From contig REEQ01000099.1 of the NCBI GenBank assembly GCA_007695005.1, forward strand, positions 1-43,913: a stretch of 43,913 nt of DNA, read 5' to 3'. The stretch comes from Wenzhouxiangellaceae bacterium. GTDB taxonomy: Bacteria; Pseudomonadota; Gammaproteobacteria; Xanthomonadales; Wenzhouxiangellaceae. This document shows, piece after piece, positions 31,949 to 43,656 of the stretch. The position numbers were made by a program, and so were the translations under genes. The notes below the pieces were generated by a model. The model was not told the origin of the DNA. It was given only the letters and a program-made list of their open reading frames with translations, and did no database searches. The number at the start of each line of letters is the position of its first letter. The stretch's first letter is position 1.

Positions 31949-32707
31949 ATGATTACTGCCCAAGAACACGCTGACGATATCGTTGAACTGCGCCTTGACC
32001 GTCCACCGGTCAATGCCATCAATCCCGAGCTGGTTGCGGCGCTGATGGCTGCCATGGACAAGGCGGAATCCGGCGGTGCCCGGGCGCTGGTTTTGTCCGG
32101 TCGTTCGGGACTGTTCTCGGCCGGGCTGGATGTGCCCGAGCTTCTGAGGCTCGATGAGGCTGGCATGCGAGATTTCTGGCAATCATTTTTCGGCTTGCTG
32201 GCCCGCCTTGCCGGATCGCCCATTCCGGTTGTTGCCGCTTTGACAGGTCATAGCCCCGCTGGCGGCACGGTGCTGGCGCTGTTTGCAGATTACCGAGTCC
32301 AGGCTCAGGGTGATTTTCGCCTCGGTCTGAATGAGGTGCAGGTCGGCCTGGTCGTACCGCCGGTCATTCACAAGGCTCTGGTCAGGCTGATTGGCAGCTA
32401 TGCTGCAGAGCGTCATCTGGTCGCAGGGCAGATGATTCCGGTAGAGGAGGCGCTGAGCATTGGCCTGGTCGACGAACTTGCCGCTGCGGATCAGACGGTC
32501 GAACAGTCCGTGGCCTGGTGTCGCCGGCATCTGGCCATGCCGGCCCATGCCATGCTCGCTACGCGCCAGCTTTGTCGGGCTGACCTGGCCGGCTTGTTCG
32601 ACGATCCCAAGGCGCTGGACCTGGACGCTTTTGTTCAAGGCTGGTTCGAGCCGCAGACTCAGGCAACCCTCAAAGCGCTGGTCGAACGATTGAAAAAGGC
32701 AGGCTGA
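31949..32707 (+). CDS. Enoyl-CoA isomerase (mitochondrial ECI1/DCI-like crotonase)
   Basis: This 252-residue crotonase-fold protein has FSAGLDVPELLRLDE (oxyanion hole, residues 56-70), ALTGHSPAGGTVLALFADYRV (97-117) and RLGLNEVQVGLVVPPVIHKAL, with E129 aligning with the single catalytic Glu of Delta3,Delta2-enoyl-CoA isomerases. The first catalytic Glu of hydratases (GGGME) is replaced by GGT, which supports isomerase rather than hydratase activity. It would shift double bonds for beta-oxidation of unsaturated fatty acids. Confidence 0.82.
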   Translation: MITAQEHADDIVELRLDRPPVNAINPELVAALMAAMDKAESGGARALVLSGRSGLFSAGLDVPELLRLDEAGMRDFWQSFFGLLARLAGSPIPVVAALTGHSPAGGTVLALFADYRVQAQGDFRLGLNEVQVGLVVPPVIHKALVRLIGSYAAERHLVAGQMIPVEEALSIGLVDELAAADQTVEQSVAWCRRHLAMPAHAMLATRQLCRADLAGLFDDPKALDLDAFVQGWFEPQTQATLKALVERLKKAG

Positions 32708-32787
32708 ATTGCCAAGCGGGTTCGGCTTGGATATGCTTGAGCAAAGCCATCATCAGGCTGGGTCGCCCAAGTGTCTGCCTGCTGGGC

Positions 32788-32816
32788 TTGACCGTCAAGC
32801 GCCAGGGAACGGTCAA
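32788..32816. repeat. Inverted repeat upstream of the PilZ gene
   Basis: TTGACCGT (32788-32795), 13 nt, ACGGTCAA (32809-32816), 39 nt before the PilZ ATG. It could be an operator or a hairpin; nothing decides. The surrounding 147-bp gap also has a short hairpin CCAAGC/GCTTGG (about 32712-32730). Confidence 0.35.
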
Positions 32817-32854
32817 TATCTCCCTCAAACTTTTTGCCGGCCGGGAGCTAAAGC

Positions 32855-33178
32855 ATGAGCGAACATCAATCCGAGCAGCGCCGCTATCTGCGGTTTCCCC
32901 CGCCTGAGTGGGAAATCGCCCTCATTCAGTGTTCCGATGCGCCCCTGAGTGAGGATGAATTCGAGCCGGAAATTGCCGGGCTTGTGATGGAGGAGTCTCG
33001 CGCCGGCTGTGGTCTGGTCGTTCTTGATCGCCTGCTGGAGGGACGCCTGGCCAACGGTGACCGCTGCATGGTCAAAGTCGCTCGCTTGGGTATCATCCTG
33101 GCTGAAGTGCGCTGGATTCGCCCTGTCGACGATGGCATTGTTCGCCTCGGCCTCCATTACCTGGACCCGGCTGGCTGA
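32855..33178 (+). CDS. PilZ domain protein
   Basis: This 107-residue protein is a stand-alone PilZ-like domain. The N-terminal RRYLRF block (residues 9-14) corresponds to the RxxxR c-di-GMP motif region, and EESRAGCG (near residue 47) corresponds to D/NxSxxG with an acidic replacement at the first position, so c-di-GMP binding is uncertain. Function could lie in type IV pilus or motility control. GGGAG is 8 nt before the ATG. Confidence 0.72.
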   Translation: MSEHQSEQRRYLRFPPPEWEIALIQCSDAPLSEDEFEPEIAGLVMEESRAGCGLVVLDRLLEGRLANGDRCMVKVARLGIILAEVRWIRPVDDGIVRLGLHYLDPAG

Positions 33179-33194
33179 TATTCGGAGATTTGTG

Positions 33195-33257
33195 TTCACG
33201 CGGAGGCGCGAAGGAAAAGCCAGACCTTGTTTTTCACGCAAAGGCGCAAGAAAAGCC
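33195..33257. repeat. Direct repeat of a 25-27-nt intergenic element
   Basis: TTCACGCGGAGGCGCGAAGG plus AAAAGCC (33195-33221) recurs, with three substitutions and a two-base gap, as TTCACGCAAAGGCGCAAG plus AAAAGCC (33233-33257), 11 nt apart, in the gap between the PilZ and thioesterase genes. Its AAGGCGC core also recurs at 35910-35916. Confidence 0.55.
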
Positions 33258-33279
33258 TTGGCGAGAAAACCCAGGGGCC

Positions 33280-33684
33280 TCACTCGGCAAGCTGACGAAT
33301 GCTGATCGGCAAAGGGACAGATTCGCCGCTTTTCTTTTCGATCCACACCAGGGTTACGGTGGCATCGGCATGCAAGGTGCCGGGCTCGCCTTCCTTGCGC
33401 GGCACGGAGCGTATCTCATGTTCTATCTTGATGCTGGAGCGGCCCGGTGACAGGGGCTTGAGGCTGACTGTCAGCCGTGCTGGCCACAGTACCGGTGCGC
33501 GATAGTTGATGTTGATATTGGCCACTACCGGCCCGCTTTCCCCATCCTGCCAATGGCTGGGCACGCTGTCCATCCAACGGGCCCGGCATTCTTCCAGGTA
33601 GCGCAGAAAGGTCACGTTGCTGACGTGATTGAAGGCGTCCAGGTCGCCCCAGCGGGCAGATAGTTCGATGGTGAATGTGGCCAT
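33280..33684 (-). CDS. Acyl-CoA thioesterase, hotdog fold (YbgC/4HBT-like)
   Basis: This 134-residue thioesterase has the hotdog active-site motif RWGDLDAFNHVSNVTFLRYLEECRARWMDS (near residue 12), the catalytic Asp in D-x-F/x-x-HVSN. VANININYRAPVLWPARL continues the fold. ATG 33684 begins the conserved domain; a longer frame to 33771 runs into low-complexity purine-rich DNA and is not supported. Substrate unknown. Confidence 0.85.
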   Translation of the reverse strand: MATFTIELSARWGDLDAFNHVSNVTFLRYLEECRARWMDSVPSHWQDGESGPVVANININYRAPVLWPARLTVSLKPLSPGRSSIKIEHEIRSVPRKEGEPGTLHADATVTLVWIEKKSGESVPLPISIRQLAE

Positions 33685-33788
33685 GAGTGCAAGGCGGGCG
33701 TGTTCGGGGCCATGATAAGGGGGAAGAGGGGGAGATGGGAAGAGGCCCTGGCCGTGTAGAATTGCGCGCAAATATTAGTTGTTCTTCG
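33685..33788. other. Gap with a purine-rich, heptamer-like stretch
   Basis: Bases about 33718-33746 are a G/A-rich run with 7-nt units such as GGGGAAG, AGGGGGA and GATGGGA. The region separates the thioesterase and CPBP genes; no promoter was assigned with confidence. Confidence 0.4.
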
Positions 33789-34385
33789 ATGCCGCGCAGA
33801 ATTTCATACATCCTGTCGTTTGAACTGGGGCTGGGCGTGCTTGCCCTGGTGTTGGCGCTGGTTTTCGGCTTGCAGCCCTGGCTTCAGTTTGACTTGGCCT
33901 TCTCGCAATGGCTGATCGGCCTGGTAGCGACGCTGCCGTTGGTGTTGGGTCTGGTTGCCCTCGGATGGGTCAGAGCGAAATGGATTGAGGAACTGCAGCG
34001 TTTCATGCGCGAAGTCGTTGTGCCGATGTTTGCCGGGGCACGCTGGTGGATGTTGATGCTGGTCGCCCTGGCGGCCGGTATTGGCGAGGAGCTGTTGTTT
34101 CGCGGTGTTATCCAGGCCGGGCTTGGTGACTGGATCGGACCCGGTTTCGGTCTGCTGGCAGCCTCGCTTTTGTTTGGTCTGGTCCACGCCATGTCCCGGG
34201 CCTATTTTCTGCTGGCCACCCTGGCCGGTCTCTACCTCGGCCTGCTGTATCTCTGGACCGGGAACCTGCTGGTCGTGATTCTGGTGCACTTTCTGTATGA
34301 CTGGATTGCCCTGTACATTTACGTTGGCAGGCGTGGGAACGAGCCACCGGCACCTGGCACTGACGAGGACCGGATAACGCTTTGA
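33789..34385 (+). CDS. CPBP family intramembrane glutamic endopeptidase
   Basis: This 198-residue membrane protein has about 5-6 transmembrane helices and the CPBP (Abi) motifs: E100-E101-LLF-R105 (motif 1), FGLVHAMS with H133 (motif 2) and HFLYDW with H167 and D171 (motif 3). CPBP proteins resemble the CAAX protease Rce1, and some protect against self-made bacteriocins; the substrate is unknown. ATG 33789 has no obvious Shine-Dalgarno. It is immediately upstream of the TssBC-like gene on the same strand (54 nt). Confidence 0.88.
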   Translation: MPRRISYILSFELGLGVLALVLALVFGLQPWLQFDLAFSQWLIGLVATLPLVLGLVALGWVRAKWIEELQRFMREVVVPMFAGARWWMLMLVALAAGIGEELLFRGVIQAGLGDWIGPGFGLLAASLLFGLVHAMSRAYFLLATLAGLYLGLLYLWTGNLLVVILVHFLYDWIALYIYVGRRGNEPPAPGTDEDRITL

Positions 34386-34439
34386 CCTGACCTGCCGATC
34401 GGTTCACAATGTTGGCGGGAACCAGCCGGGGAGTTGAGC

Positions 34440-35897
34440 ATGCCGATCAGTGCCGAATTCAGTCTTGGAAAAGCCAGCGGGTCCGCACGGCGCCCTGATC
34501 AAGCAGGCCTGCGCATGGTATTGATCGGCAACTGGGTTGGTCGGGCCAGCGACAATGCCCTGTCCCAGCGCGCTTTGGGTGATCGGCCCATGCCGAGAAT
34601 CGACATCGACCAGTTCGAGCAGGCAATGGCGACGATGGCACCCCAGGCAAACCTGACCAGCGGCCACGCGCTCGACTTTTCCAGTCTTGACGACTTTCAT
34701 CCCGACAGCTTGTGCCGTCGCCTTCCGGCTTTGCGCGAGTTGCTTGCCATCCATCGCGACCTGGATGATCCCGGCCGCGCACCGGCGTTGATCGAGGAGC
34801 TGCGTCGGCAGGGCCTGGACGGGGATCCGCCTGACCCTGAACCCGAACCGACGCCTGCCAGCAGCGACTCCTCGGATCTTGAGCGCTTGCTGGGCGGTCG
34901 GGTGGAGCAGGCGGGGCAGGGTGTCGAATCTGGCAAACTCAGCCAGTTTCTGGCCGATGTGGTCGGCCCGCACGTGGTCGACTCCGCTGCAGCCAGACCA
35001 TTTCGGGACGCGATTGCCGCTGAACTGGGTGTGCGCGTGCGGTCCATCCTCGGTGAGCCGGATTTCCAGGCCCTGGAAGCGCGTTGGCGCGGGCTGTGGT
35101 GGCTGATTTCGCAGCTGATTGGCACCGACATCGAGCTCCGGCTGCTGCAGGTTGATGAGGCCGAGCTGGCGACCGATCTCGATGCTGCCGGTAGCGAGCT
35201 GGGCCAAAGCGGGTTGTTCCGGCAGTTGTTTGCCGACCAGGCCGCCTCCAGGGGCCAGATTCTGGTCTGGGTGGACGCCAGTGTGGGCAGCGATGACAGC
35301 CTGCGCCATCTGGCAGCCATGGCGACCATGGCCGGCATTGCCGGTGGTAGCCTGCTGGCCGCCGCCAGGCCGGCACTGGCCGGTGTTGAGTCTGCCGCGA
35401 TGCTGGCCGAGTCCAGCCGCTACGAGGCGTTGGGTGGTGGACTGGCAGCGCGCTGGCAGAGCCTGCGCAACAGCTCGGTGGCACCGCATGTGGCGCTGGT
35501 CGTGCCCCGTTTGCTGGCCCGCATCCCTTACGGCCGGGCGACGGACGCCATCGAGAGTTTTCCCTTTGAAGAATCGCCGCAGGCCGCAAGCGATCTATGC
35601 TGGATGTCCGGTGCTTTCGGCCTGGCCGCTGCCCTGGGTCAGGCCTTCCTGGAACACGAGCTCGAACTTGACCCCGGCGCCGGCCGCTGGCTCGAAGACC
35701 TGCCCAGCTTCAGCCACGACCAGGATGGCGAAAAGGTGTTGCAGCCGCCGGTGGAAGTGGTGTTGAGCGAAGCCGCCATTGACGCCCTGGCCCGGCGCGG
35801 CCTTTGCGCCCTGATGGGCTCGCGCCACCGCATCGAAGTCATGCTTCCGGGGTGTCTGGCTATCACCGGTGGCCGGCTCGCTGGCCCCTGGAATTGA
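34440..35897 (+). CDS. Single-chain TssB-TssC-like type VI sheath protein (orphan fusion)
   Basis: In this 485-residue protein residues about 23-125 match the small sheath subunit TssB (VipA): IGNWVGRASDNALSQRALGDRP resembles the LGDFSGRG..LAERKLV region, and SLDDFHPDSLCRRLPALREL (82-101) is the TssB signature. An acidic, Pro-rich linker (about 126-145) follows. Residues about 146-485 match the large subunit TssC (VipB): DFQALEARWRGLWWLI (208-223), the PRLLARIPYG segment (356-365), the FPFEES acidic block (374-379), [16 protein letters not shown] (388-403) and the C-terminal PPVEVVLSEAAIDAL region. Normally TssB and TssC are separate genes. No other T6SS gene is in the window. ATG 34440 is preferred over TTG 34434. 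Confidence 0.8.
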   Translation: MPISAEFSLGKASGSARRPDQAGLRMVLIGNWVGRASDNALSQRALGDRPMPRIDIDQFEQAMATMAPQANLTSGHALDFSSLDDFHPDSLCRRLPALRELLAIHRDLDDPGRAPALIEELRRQGLDGDPPDPEPEPTPASSDSSDLERLLGGRVEQAGQGVESGKLSQFLADVVGPHVVDSAAARPFRDAIAAELGVRVRSILGEPDFQALEARWRGLWWLISQLIGTDIELRLLQVDEAELATDLDAAGSELGQSGLFRQLFADQAASRGQILVWVDASVGSDDSLRHLAAMATMAGIAGGSLLAAARPALAGVESAAMLAESSRYEALGGGLAARWQSLRNSSVAPHVALVVPRLLARIPYGRATDAIESFPFEESPQAASDLCWMSGAFGLAAALGQAFLEHELELDPGAGRWLEDLPSFSHDQDGEKVLQPPVEVVLSEAAIDALARRGLCALMGSRHRIEVMLPGCLAITGGRLAGPWN

Positions 35898-35902
35898 CTC
35901 GG

Positions 35903-35930
35903 AAGGTCCAAGGCGCAAGGTTCAAGGCTG
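35903..35930. repeat. Four-unit heptamer array downstream of the TssBC-like gene
   Basis: AAGGTCC, AAGGCGC, AAGGTTC, AAGGCTG follow one another at 35903-35930. The gap continues to the end of uvrA with a pyrimidine-rich stretch and a GCGCGCC/GGCGCGC hairpin (about 35968-35983). Confidence 0.6.
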
Positions 35931-35985
35931 AAAACCTCATCTTCCCTTCACCTTGTTCCCGCTCTCTGCGCGCCTGCGGCGCGCT

Positions 35986-38859
<2,874 letters not shown>

Positions 38860-38862
38860 GCC

Positions 38863-39004
38863 GGGACTGGGGACTGGAGACAAGCCTATTAATATAGCTT
38901 GGTTGGTGAAGGGGGCGCAAAGTGATGGGGAACGGGAAGAGGGAAGGATCCATGCCCGCGGTTTCCCGGTTTCGCCCTCTCGCCTCTCTCCCTCTCTCTT
39001 CACC
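38863..39004. repeat. Heptamer-type repeats and a long imperfect palindrome between uvrA and the S9 peptidase gene
   Basis: GGGACTG occurs twice in tandem (38863-38876). TGGGGAA, CGGGAAG and AGGGAAG are consecutive heptamers (38926-38946). The purine-rich half starting GGTGAAG (38905-38911) is answered by a pyrimidine-rich half ending CTTCACC (38998-39004), giving an imperfect ~100-nt palindrome. The gap carries divergent promoters as well. Confidence 0.5.
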
Positions 39005-39053
39005 ATATCTTCGGTTACTCTCCCACCTCAAGCTAATCTCGTTTCCCTGCCCC

Positions 39054-41927
39054 ATGCCTTTCTTCGCCTCCTTCATCCTGAAAAGCTTTCCACGTTCTCC
39101 GAAAACGCTGCTCTGCCTGGCGCTGCTGGTGCCGGCGCTCGCGGCGGCCTCCGATCGGGAGCCGCTGACGCATGATGTCTATTCAATCTGGAATCGGATT
39201 CATGACCCCGAGATCAGCCCCGACGGACGCTGGGTGGCCTGGGAGCAGGCCCCGGAGCGGGCCGATGGCGAGCTTGTCGTCAAGGCGCCGGGCGACGACC
39301 TGGAGTATCGGGTGGCCCGTGGCACCGGCCCTGCGTTCAGCCGGGATAGCCGTTTCCTGGTTTTCCGGATCAAACCGGCCATTGAGGATGTCCGACAGGC
39401 GCGGCTGGACGATCTGCCCGAAGAACAGCATCCGCAGGCGGCGCTGGGCCTGATTGATTTGTCCGATGGCAATCAGACCCGCGTAGATCGGGTCGAGTCC
39501 TTTGCCCTGCCGGCCGAGTCCGGGCAGTGGCTGGCCTGGCTGGAGGGGACTGCGCCCGCAGAAGACGAAAATGCTGAAGCCTCGAGCGAGGATCAAGGCC
39601 CGGATGCAGCCGAGTCCGGTGAGAGTCCAGCCAATGGTCGCGACGATGATCAGGCGCCGGGCAAGACCCTGATCATTCAATCGCTGGCCGATGACAGGAA
39701 ATGGACCATCGAGCATGTCCACCACTATGCCTGGGCCGAGAGCGGCCATCACTTGGCCCTGACGCGGATCAGCCCGGACGGCAGCAACGACGGCGTTTTT
39801 CTGGTCGACCCGGAAGATGGCAGCGAGCTTGCCCTGGTTCAGGGCAAGGGACGCTACCTGGCGCCCGTGTTTTCCAGCAACGGCGAACGCCTGGCGGTGC
39901 TGGGACGTCATCACGATCAGAATCGGGCAGATCACCGGTTCGACCTGTTCGTCTGGCAGAAAGACGACGACCAGGCTCGGTCTCTGCTTGACGACCACGG
40001 CGACTTTCTGACCGATGGCTGGCACGTCAGCCGCCATCGTCAGCCGAAATTTTCCGACAGCGGCCTGCGCCTGTACTTTGGCATTGCCCCGCCGCCGGTG
40101 GAGATGCCGGATACCGACGATGTGCTCAGCGACGAAGTGGTCAAGGTCGATATCTGGCACTGGCGGGATCCGGAGCTGCAGTCCATGCAGCTTGTCCGGC
40201 TCGATGAGGAACAGCGCCGCAGCTACCTGGCCATGGTCCGGCTGGACGAGCAGCAAGCAAAACCAGTTCAGCTTGGCCGGGTCGATATTCCTGAGGTCAG
40301 CCTCGCCGATGGTGCCGATGCCCGCTTCGCTCTGGGTTATTCCAATCTGCCATACCGGATGGAAATCTCATGGGATTTTCCGCGCTATTTCAATGCCTGG
40401 CGGCTTGATGTCGACAATGGTCAGGCGGAGTTGATTGCTGAACGGATTCAGGACCTGCCGCAGATTTCACCCGGCGGCCAGTATGCTTACTGGTGGGACC
40501 GCGATGCAGCTACCTGGCGCGCGCTGAGCCTGGCCGACCTCACGGCAATCGATCTGGGTGCCGGCATTGCCGTAGACCTGGCCGATCATCGCAACGATCG
40601 ACCTTTTGGTGACCCGCCCTACGGCGCCGCCGGCTGGCTGAAGGGCGATATCGCCTTCCTCGTGCACGATCGCCACGACCTGTGGCAGGTCGATCCCGAC
40701 CGTCCGGAAGCAGCCATCAATCTCAGCCACGGCATGGGCCGGGAGCGCGGCTGGAACATTCGTTTGCTTGACCTCGAGCCCGATCAGGTCGGTGTCGACC
40801 CCGACCGGCCGCTGCTGGCCTCGGCTTTTGACGAAGCCAGCAAGGCCCACGGCTTTGTCGAGCTGCAAACCGACGGCAGCGCGGTGCAGGAACTCAAGAT
40901 CACCGGCCACCGCTACGGGCCGCCGCTGCGGGCGCGGGACCTTGATCGCCTGCTGTTCACTCGGGAAAATTTCGACGAGTTTCCGAACCTCTGGGTCAGC
41001 AGTGGCCGCCTGGCTGATCCGATCCAGGTCTCCGACGCCAACCCGCAACAGGCGGATTACCGCTGGGGTTCGGTCAGCCTGGTCGAGTGGCAGGCCAGGG
41101 ATGGCCGCGATCACCAGGGCCTGTTGTTCAAACCAGACGATTTCGACCCGGGCCATGTCTACCCGATGATCGTCTATTTCTACGAGCGCGACTCCGACGG
41201 CCTGCATCGTCATCGGCCGCCGCAGGCTCATCGTTCGGTGATCATCCCGACCTTCTACACCAGCAATGACTACGTCGTCTTCGTGCCCGATGTCTGGTAC
41301 CGCGAGGGCTATCCCGGCGACAGCGCCATGGCTTCGATCATGCCCAAGGTCAATCGGCTGGCCGAGGAGTCCTGGATCAACCCCGAGCGCATCGGCATTC
41401 AGGGTCACAGCTGGGCCGGCTACCAGATCGCCTACATGTTGACCCAGACTAACCGCTTCCGCGCCGCCGCCGGCGGGGCGCCGGTGGCCAACATGACCAG
41501 CGCTTACGGCGGCATACGCTGGCAGACCGGGATGAGCCGGATGTTCCAGTATGAGCGCACCCAGAGCCGCCTGGGCCGGACACTATGGGAGGCGCCCGAG
41601 CTCTACATTCGCAACTCGCCGCTGTTCATGGCCGACCGTATCGAAACCCCGCTGCTGATGATGCATAACGATGGCGATGGTGCGGTGCCCTGGGAACAGG
41701 GCATCGAGCTGTTCACAGCCCTGCGCCGCCTGGGCAGGCCGGCCTGGCTGGTGAATTACAATGACGAACCGCACTGGCCAACCAGCTTCGCCAACCGGCG
41801 CGACTGGCAGATTCGACTGCAGCAGTTTTTCGATCACTATCTGAAGGATGCCCCGGCCCCGCGCTGGCTGTCGGAAGGTATCCCGGCGCTGGAGAAAGGT
41901 GCGACCCTGGGCCTGGAAACGGACTAA
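39054..41927 (+). CDS. Secreted prolyl-oligopeptidase family (S9) peptidase
   Basis: This 957-residue protein has a signal peptide (residues about 1-28, ending in LLVPALAAASD), an N-terminal beta-propeller-like region with DPEISPDGRWVAWEQ repeats, an acidic insertion (about 165-200, rich in E, D, S) and a C-terminal alpha/beta-hydrolase domain. The catalytic triad is Ser786 in GHSWAG, Asp875 in HNDGDGAVPW and His907 in NDEPHW, at S9 spacing. It should cleave short peptides in the periplasm or outside. ATG 39054 gives the signal peptide; the open frame upstream is repeat-derived. Confidence 0.9.
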   Translation: MPFFASFILKSFPRSPKTLLCLALLVPALAAASDREPLTHDVYSIWNRIHDPEISPDGRWVAWEQAPERADGELVVKAPGDDLEYRVARGTGPAFSRDSRFLVFRIKPAIEDVRQARLDDLPEEQHPQAALGLIDLSDGNQTRVDRVESFALPAESGQWLAWLEGTAPAEDENAEASSEDQGPDAAESGESPANGRDDDQAPGKTLIIQSLADDRKWTIEHVHHYAWAESGHHLALTRISPDGSNDGVFLVDPEDGSELALVQGKGRYLAPVFSSNGERLAVLGRHHDQNRADHRFDLFVWQKDDDQARSLLDDHGDFLTDGWHVSRHRQPKFSDSGLRLYFGIAPPPVEMPDTDDVLSDEVVKVDIWHWRDPELQSMQLVRLDEEQRRSYLAMVRLDEQQAKPVQLGRVDIPEVSLADGADARFALGYSNLPYRMEISWDFPRYFNAWRLDVDNGQAELIAERIQDLPQISPGGQYAYWWDRDAATWRALSLADLTAIDLGAGIAVDLADHRNDRPFGDPPYGAAGWLKGDIAFLVHDRHDLWQVDPDRPEAAINLSHGMGRERGWNIRLLDLEPDQVGVDPDRPLLASAFDEASKAHGFVELQTDGSAVQELKITGHRYGPPLRARDLDRLLFTRENFDEFPNLWVSSGRLADPIQVSDANPQQADYRWGSVSLVEWQARDGRDHQGLLFKPDDFDPGHVYPMIVYFYERDSDGLHRHRPPQAHRSVIIPTFYTSNDYVVFVPDVWYREGYPGDSAMASIMPKVNRLAEESWINPERIGIQGHSWAGYQIAYMLTQTNRFRAAAGGAPVANMTSAYGGIRWQTGMSRMFQYERTQSRLGRTLWEAPELYIRNSPLFMADRIETPLLMMHNDGDGAVPWEQGIELFTALRRLGRPAWLVNYNDEPHWPTSFANRRDWQIRLQQFFDHYLKDAPAPRWLSEGIPALEKGATLGLETD

Positions 41928-41938
41928 AGTAACTTTCA

Positions 41939-42874
41939 ATGGGCACCGCCACACCGATGCTGTCAATTCAGGGCCTGACCAAGACCTATGCCTCGGGACA
42001 GGTCGCGCTCAAGCCCGTCGACCTGGAGGTGCGGCGTGGTGAAATCCTGGCCCTGCTGGGCCCGAATGGCGCCGGCAAGACTACGCTGATCAGCATTGTC
42101 TGCGGCCTGGTCACGCCGGGCGCGGGCAGGGTGCGGGTGGACGGTCACGATATCCTCGCTGGTTACCGCGAAACCCGTGCCCGCATCGGCCTGGTGCCGC
42201 AGGAGCTGCATACCGACATGTTCGAGACCGTGCTCGATACGGTGCGATTCAGCCGCGGCCTTTTCGGCCTCTCGCCCGACCCCGCCCAGCTGCGACAGGT
42301 GCTGGAAAGCCTCAGCCTCTGGGACAAGCGCGATAGCCGCATCATGGCCCTGTCCGGTGGCATGAAGCGGCGCTTGCTGATCGCCAAGGCCCTGGCTCAC
42401 GAACCCTGCCTTCTGTTCCTGGACGAGCCCACGGCCGGTGTCGATGTCGAGCTGAGGCGCGACATGTGGGGCCTGATCCGGCGCCTGCGCGATCAGGGCA
42501 TGACGATTGTTCTGACCACGCACTACATCGAGGAGGCCGAAGAGATGGCCGATCGGGTCGGAGTGATTCACAAGGGCGAGCTGCTGCTGGTTGAGGAAAC
42601 CGCCGCCCTGATGAAGCGTCTCGGCCGCCGCACTCTGCGCGTGCACCTGGTCGAAGCCCTTGATCAGATGCCCGAGGAGCTGGCCGACTGGCCGCTCGAG
42701 TTGGAAGACGGCGGTACGGTGCTGAGTCTGTCGTTCAGTCCGGCCGAGGCACCCGATAGCGTGCCGCGACTGCTGGGTCGGCTCAACCAGCTCGGCCTGG
42801 GTTTTGCCGATCTCCATACCAGCCAGAGTTCGCTGGAAGAAATCTTTGTCGAACTGGTCAGGGAGCCGTCATGA
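41939..42874 (+). CDS. yadG: ABC-2 type transporter ATP-binding protein (YadG-like)
   Basis: This 311-residue ABC ATPase has Walker [15 protein letters not shown] (near residue 39), signature [15 protein letters not shown], Walker [18 protein letters not shown] and the His switch [16 protein letters not shown]. The C-terminal 80 residues form the extra domain typical of the YadG/DrrA type ([13 protein letters not shown] end). It pairs with the permease downstream through an ATGA overlap; the substrate is unknown. It starts 11 nt after the S9 peptidase stop. Confidence 0.93.
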   Translation: MGTATPMLSIQGLTKTYASGQVALKPVDLEVRRGEILALLGPNGAGKTTLISIVCGLVTPGAGRVRVDGHDILAGYRETRARIGLVPQELHTDMFETVLDTVRFSRGLFGLSPDPAQLRQVLESLSLWDKRDSRIMALSGGMKRRLLIAKALAHEPCLLFLDEPTAGVDVELRRDMWGLIRRLRDQGMTIVLTTHYIEEAEEMADRVGVIHKGELLLVEETAALMKRLGRRTLRVHLVEALDQMPEELADWPLELEDGGTVLSLSFSPAEAPDSVPRLLGRLNQLGLGFADLHTSQSSLEEIFVELVREPS

Positions 42875-43656
42875 GCCGGCCTGCATTCCCTCGATTCAAC
42901 GCGCGCGGCGTCTGGACGCTGTATCACTTCGAGATGATGCGATTCCGGCGCACGCTTTGGCAGAGCGTCGTCGCGCCGGTGCTGACCACGGTTCTGTATT
43001 TCGTTGTTTTCGGCGCCGCTATCGGTTCGCGTATCGGCGAGATTGATGGTGTGCCATACGGTGCCTTCATCGTTCCCGGTCTGATCTTGCTGACCGTGTT
43101 CACCCAGAGCCTCAGCAACGCGGCCTTCGGTATCTACATGCCGCGCTTTTCCGGCACCATTTACGAGACCTTGTCGGCGCCAGTATCGTTTTTCGAACTG
43201 ATCCTGGCCTATGTCGGGGCCGCCGCCACCAAGTCAGTGATTCTGGGCTTGATCATTCTGTTCACCGCGCGCTGGTTCGCGCCCATCGATATTGCCTATC
43301 CGTTGCTGATGCTGAGCTACCTGGTCCTGGTTGCCTTTGCCTTCAGCCTGACCGGCTTCATTATCGGCATCATTGCCGAGGGCTTCGAGGCTTTGCAATT
43401 CGTGCCCATGCTGCTGGTCACGCCGCTGACTTTCCTCGGCGGCGTGTTCTACTCGATCGATATGCTGCCCGAGCCCTGGCGGGCGATCAGCCTTTTCAAC
43501 CCTATTGTCTACATCGTCTCGGGGTTTCGCTACAGCTTCCACGGAAGTGGTGATGTCAGCCTCTGGATCAGCCTGGGCGCGTTGCTGGGCCTGATTGCGC
43601 TGTGCCTGGCTGTTGCCGCCTGGATCATCCGCACCGGCTACCGCCTCAAGCAGTAG
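42871..43656 (+). CDS. yadH: ABC-2 type transporter permease (YadH-like)
   Basis: This 261-residue ABC-2 permease has six transmembrane helices and the family segment [38 protein letters not shown] (residues about 70-107), plus [21 protein letters not shown] near the end. It overlaps the ATPase gene by ATGA. The 3' end overlaps the convergent CoA-transferase gene by 19 bp. Confidence 0.93.
   Translation: MSRPAFPRFNARGVWTLYHFEMMRFRRTLWQSVVAPVLTTVLYFVVFGAAIGSRIGEIDGVPYGAFIVPGLILLTVFTQSLSNAAFGIYMPRFSGTIYETLSAPVSFFELILAYVGAAATKSVILGLIILFTARWFAPIDIAYPLLMLSYLVLVAFAFSLTGFIIGIIAEGFEALQFVPMLLVTPLTFLGGVFYSIDMLPEPWRAISLFNPIVYIVSGFRYSFHGSGDVSLWISLGALLGLIALCLAVAAWIIRTGYRLKQ

Noticed and set aside
34440-35897. 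Considered as an ordinary tssC gene with a misannotated start
   Set aside because: The N-terminal 125 residues carry the TssB signature SLDDFHPDSL in frame with no stop or frameshift, so a fusion is the simpler reading.
38889-38898. LexA box upstream of uvrA
   Set aside because: The AT-rich palindromic stretch lacks CTGT/ACAG ends and the TTAGN6TACTA type; it fits better as a -10 element.
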